Made by a program: the position numbers and the translations under genes
Part shown: positions 31,501 to 33,598 of the stretch, one piece after another
Numbering within the stretch: position 1 is the stretch's first letter
Layout: each line of letters opens with the position of its first letter
The notes under the pieces: model-generated
What the model was told of the DNA's origin: nothing
The model's database searches: none
The model's input: the letters and a program-made list of their open reading frames with translations, nothing else
Source: Bacillota bacterium
GTDB taxonomy: Bacteria > Bacillota > Clostridia > Lachnospirales > Lachnospiraceae
Reading direction: 5' to 3'
Assembly: GCA_023411225.1 (NCBI GenBank)
Contig: JAEYPA010000160.1
Span: forward strand, 1-33,598
Length of the DNA stretch: 33,598 nucleotides

Positions 31501-32516
31501 TGGAAACCATTACAGCTTATGTAGAAAATGTATTTCGCACGCTTCCAGCAACTAACGCAATTATGCGTGCTAAGGAAGAAATACTGAGTAATATGTTAGA
31601 CAAATACAATGAATTAAAGGCAGATGGCAAATCAGAGCACGAAGCGGTTGGAATCGTAATCTCAGAGTTCGGCAACATTGATGAGTTATTGGAGGAAATG
31701 AATCTGCTTCCTTCCACCAAGGAATTTGAAAAGAATCATGGAGAGGATACCAATGCCACTACTGACAGTTCCCTTCGTTTTATGTCAATGGCGGAGGTTA
31801 AAGAATATATTGCCGCTTACGCAAAATCAGCTAAGGTTATAGCTTTAGGCGTTCTGTTGTGTATCGTAGGCGTAGCAATTCTGTTGCTACTTAGTCAGTT
31901 AGCAAAGGACAACATCTTTTCCTCTGGTATCATGATAGAGGAGGATGACCTTTTAGGCTTTATTGCTCTCTTCGTATTTCTTGCTATAGCTGTAGGATTG
32001 TTTATTGTAGGAGGCATGAATGTAAGCAAATACGAATATGTTTCTAAGGGCATTCGCCTAGATAAAGAGACCTCTGCTTTCTTAAAAGCAGAAAAGACTG
32101 CATTGCAGCCTTCCTTTACCAAGTACCTGATTATCGGTGTACTATTGTGTGTGATCTCCCCTCTATTTGTAATAGCAGGCTATGGCTTTACCTCCGATGA
32201 GAGTTCCTATCCAGTTGTTCCATTTTTACTTGTCATAGCCGTTGCTGTATATATTCTGGTACGCAATGGGATGCGTTATGGTAGCCTAACCGCTCTACTT
32301 ACTGAATATAAGACAACTCCACAGGAGAGAAAATCCAATAATCTTATCGGAAGTCTTTGTGGTATCATTATGCTATTTGCTACGACAATCTACCTGTATA
32401 TGGGTTTTGTCCAAGATAAATGGGAGTATGCCCCTATTGTCTATGCCATTGGTGGAATAATGTGCGGAATTGTAGCTATTATAGTAAACGCAGTGGTTAC
32501 TGCCAGAAAGAAATAA
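31500..32516 (+). CDS. HAAS-domain (DUF1700-like) membrane protein
   Basis: 338 aa, ATG at 31500 (TAATGG, overlaps the padR-type stop by one base). N-terminal HAAS/permease-prefix helical domain (about 1-70: YVENVFRTLPATNAIMRAKE, EHEAVGIVISEFGNIDELLE). About six transmembrane helices follow from residue 118 (VIALGVLLCIVGVAILLLL, GFIALFVFLAIAVGLFIVGG, YLIIGVLLCVISPLFVIAGY, VVPFLLVIAVAVYILV, LIGSLCGIIMLFATTIYLYM, AIGGIMCGIVAIIVNAVV). The HAAS domain is known to pair with PadR proteins; the membrane part may sense envelope state. Ends at a strong terminator. Physiological role unknown. Confidence 0.9.
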   Translation: METITAYVENVFRTLPATNAIMRAKEEILSNMLDKYNELKADGKSEHEAVGIVISEFGNIDELLEEMNLLPSTKEFEKNHGEDTNATTDSSLRFMSMAEVKEYIAAYAKSAKVIALGVLLCIVGVAILLLLSQLAKDNIFSSGIMIEEDDLLGFIALFVFLAIAVGLFIVGGMNVSKYEYVSKGIRLDKETSAFLKAEKTALQPSFTKYLIIGVLLCVISPLFVIAGYGFTSDESSYPVVPFLLVIAVAVYILVRNGMRYGSLTALLTEYKTTPQERKSNNLIGSLCGIIMLFATTIYLYMGFVQDKWEYAPIVYAIGGIMCGIVAIIVNAVVTARKK

Positions 32517-32529
32517 ATGAATAATGATT

Positions 32530-32557
32530 AAGGGCTTCCCAAGTACGGGAAGCCCTT
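32530..32557. terminator. Terminator between HAAS gene and MATE gene
   Basis: Perfect 11-bp stem AAGGGCTTCCC (32530-32540) / GGGAAGCCCTT (32547-32557), 6-nt loop, followed by TTCATTTC on the + strand. It lies between convergent genes; the minus strand has a weaker T-run, so it mainly serves the rightward PadR-HAAS operon. Confidence 0.92.
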
Positions 32558-32591
32558 TTCATTTCTCATTCCTTTATTCTATCTCTTCCTA

Positions 32592-33598
32592 CTATTCCAT
32601 CCCAGTTACAATATTGTGTACCCATACTTTCTTCCTTAGTAGAATATACGCAATCGTACATTTCACCAATTCTGTCATTTGACAAATGATAAATAAGGGG
32701 ATAATTGGAAGTGTTGTATATCTTGACAAAATATACGCTAAAGGTACACTTATGGTCCACACGAAGAAGCTATCGAATAAAAATGTCACAAATGTCTTGC
32801 CACCAGATCGTATGGTAAAATAACTGGAATTAGTAAAGGCATAAAATGGCATGGCGGCCGCCGATACAAAGAGCAGGTTCCTTGCCAACTCCTGTACTTC
32901 TGGCTCCGTCTTATAGATCTGTGGGAACAATGGCGCAATGACTGCCATAACCATACCTATAATAAAACAACTGAAAACAGCAAAGGCAATCATTTTCCTA
33001 TCCTGCTCAATTGCTTCCTCCATTTTACCCGCTCCCAACATTTGTCCAATCAAGATACCTATGGCAGCTCCCAGGGCGATAAAGACCACATTAAACAAAT
33101 TCGACACCGTGGAGGAAATATTATAGGCTGCTACTGCCTGAAGTCCACGGACTGAGTAGCACTGCACCATCATAGAGGTTCCGCCTGCCCATAAGGCTTC
33201 ATTTAGGGTAAGGGGCATGCCCTTTATAATCATTTGTCCCATCAAGTGCTTCGGTATATGAAGGGAACGAAGAGCTCCCACTATAAATTGATTTCTCTCT
33301 GTATGCTTATGTGTCCACCAGGCTACAACACCCAGCTCTACAAATCTGGAAAGTACAGTGGCAATGGCTGCACCTACTACCCCAAGCTTTGGAGCTCCCA
33401 GATATCCAAAAATCAATATGGTATTAAACATTAGATTAACAAGAACAGCTATGATTCCTGCTACCATTGGTACTACAGTTTCTCCGGTTTCCTTTAAGGT
33501 TCCAGCATAAGCTTCCTTAATAGCAAATGGAATCAATCCTACCAGCATGACTGCCAGATACTGTTTGCCATAGGATAAGGTCGCTGCGGGATTACCAA
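32592..33598 (-). CDS. MATE-family efflux transporter, 5' end outside window
   Basis: The frame is open to the right edge (GNPAATLSYGKQYLAVMLVG before the internal Met at 33548), so about 335 C-terminal residues are seen and the N-terminus is missing. At least eight hydrophobic helices are visible (VPMVAGIIAVLVNLMFNTIL, LGVVGAAIATVLSRFVELGV, VVFIALGAAIGILIGQMLGA, MIAFAVFSCFIIGMVMAVIA). GMPLTLNEALWAGG and the GQMLGAGKMEEA loop are typical of the second MATE half. Na+- or H+-driven export of cationic compounds is the family's usual job. The substrate cannot be told. Ends 35 bp before the shared terminator. Confidence 0.92.
   Translation of the reverse strand, partial: GNPAATLSYGKQYLAVMLVGLIPFAIKEAYAGTLKETGETVVPMVAGIIAVLVNLMFNTILIFGYLGAPKLGVVGAAIATVLSRFVELGVVAWWTHKHTERNQFIVGALRSLHIPKHLMGQMIIKGMPLTLNEALWAGGTSMMVQCYSVRGLQAVAAYNISSTVSNLFNVVFIALGAAIGILIGQMLGAGKMEEAIEQDRKMIAFAVFSCFIIGMVMAVIAPLFPQIYKTEPEVQELARNLLFVSAAAMPFYAFTNSSYFTIRSGGKTFVTFLFDSFFVWTISVPLAYILSRYTTLPIIPLFIICQMTELVKCTIAYILLRKKVWVHNIVTGME

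Overview
The window looks like chromosome from a low-GC anaerobic Firmicute, most likely a Lachnospiraceae/Clostridia member. This rests on the A+T-rich sequence, strong GGAGG-type ribosome binding sites, sigma-A-type promoters, lipoproteins with Gram-positive style lipoboxes, large Ig-like/InlB-repeat surface proteins, a PadR-HAAS pair and a DUF2500-type gene. The genus is inference.

Left part (1-17150), almost all transcribed leftward. Three operons make up a type VII secretion (WXG100)-associated accessory locus. Operon C (17147 to 15035) encodes a coiled-coil YwqH-like protein, a 360-aa tryptophan-motif membrane protein and a lipoprotein. A lone WXG100 gene (14682-14975, + strand) has its own strong promoter and sits between operons C and B. 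Operon B (14399 to 9703) encodes a secreted InlB-repeat protein, a lipoprotein, a 372-aa paralogue of the 360-aa protein, a small protein resembling the Mog1/PsbP/DUF1795 fold, and another lipoprotein, ending at a clear terminator. Operon A (9450 to beyond position 1) encodes a second InlB-repeat protein, an FHA protein, a PP2C phosphatase, a membrane Ser/Thr kinase, a small membrane protein and a very large Ig-like surface protein cut by the window edge. Operons A, B and C are built from copies of the same parts (two InlB proteins, two Trp-motif proteins, three lipoproteins), so the locus grew by duplication. No EssC-type ATPase is inside the window.

Middle (17150-22400). A rightward pair encodes a 95-aa protein, probably the C-terminal remnant of a larger gene, and a lipoprotein; it resembles a toxin/immunity arrangement. 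It converges on a leftward ABC exporter operon with two ATPases, one ABC-2 permease and a small membrane protein. A broken DUF2500-type gene follows.

Right part (22450-33598). A 2261-aa secreted protein carries three 314-aa tandem repeats (exact 942-bp period). It is followed by asnS, a rightward PadR regulator with a HAAS-domain membrane protein, and the 3' part of a MATE efflux gene.

Working model (inference): the kinase, phosphatase and FHA protein form a phospho-threonine switch wired to a cell-surface module of WXG100-linked membrane proteins, lipoproteins and repeat-rich secreted proteins. The Trp-motif membrane protein plus lipoprotein pair is the least understood and most interesting part.
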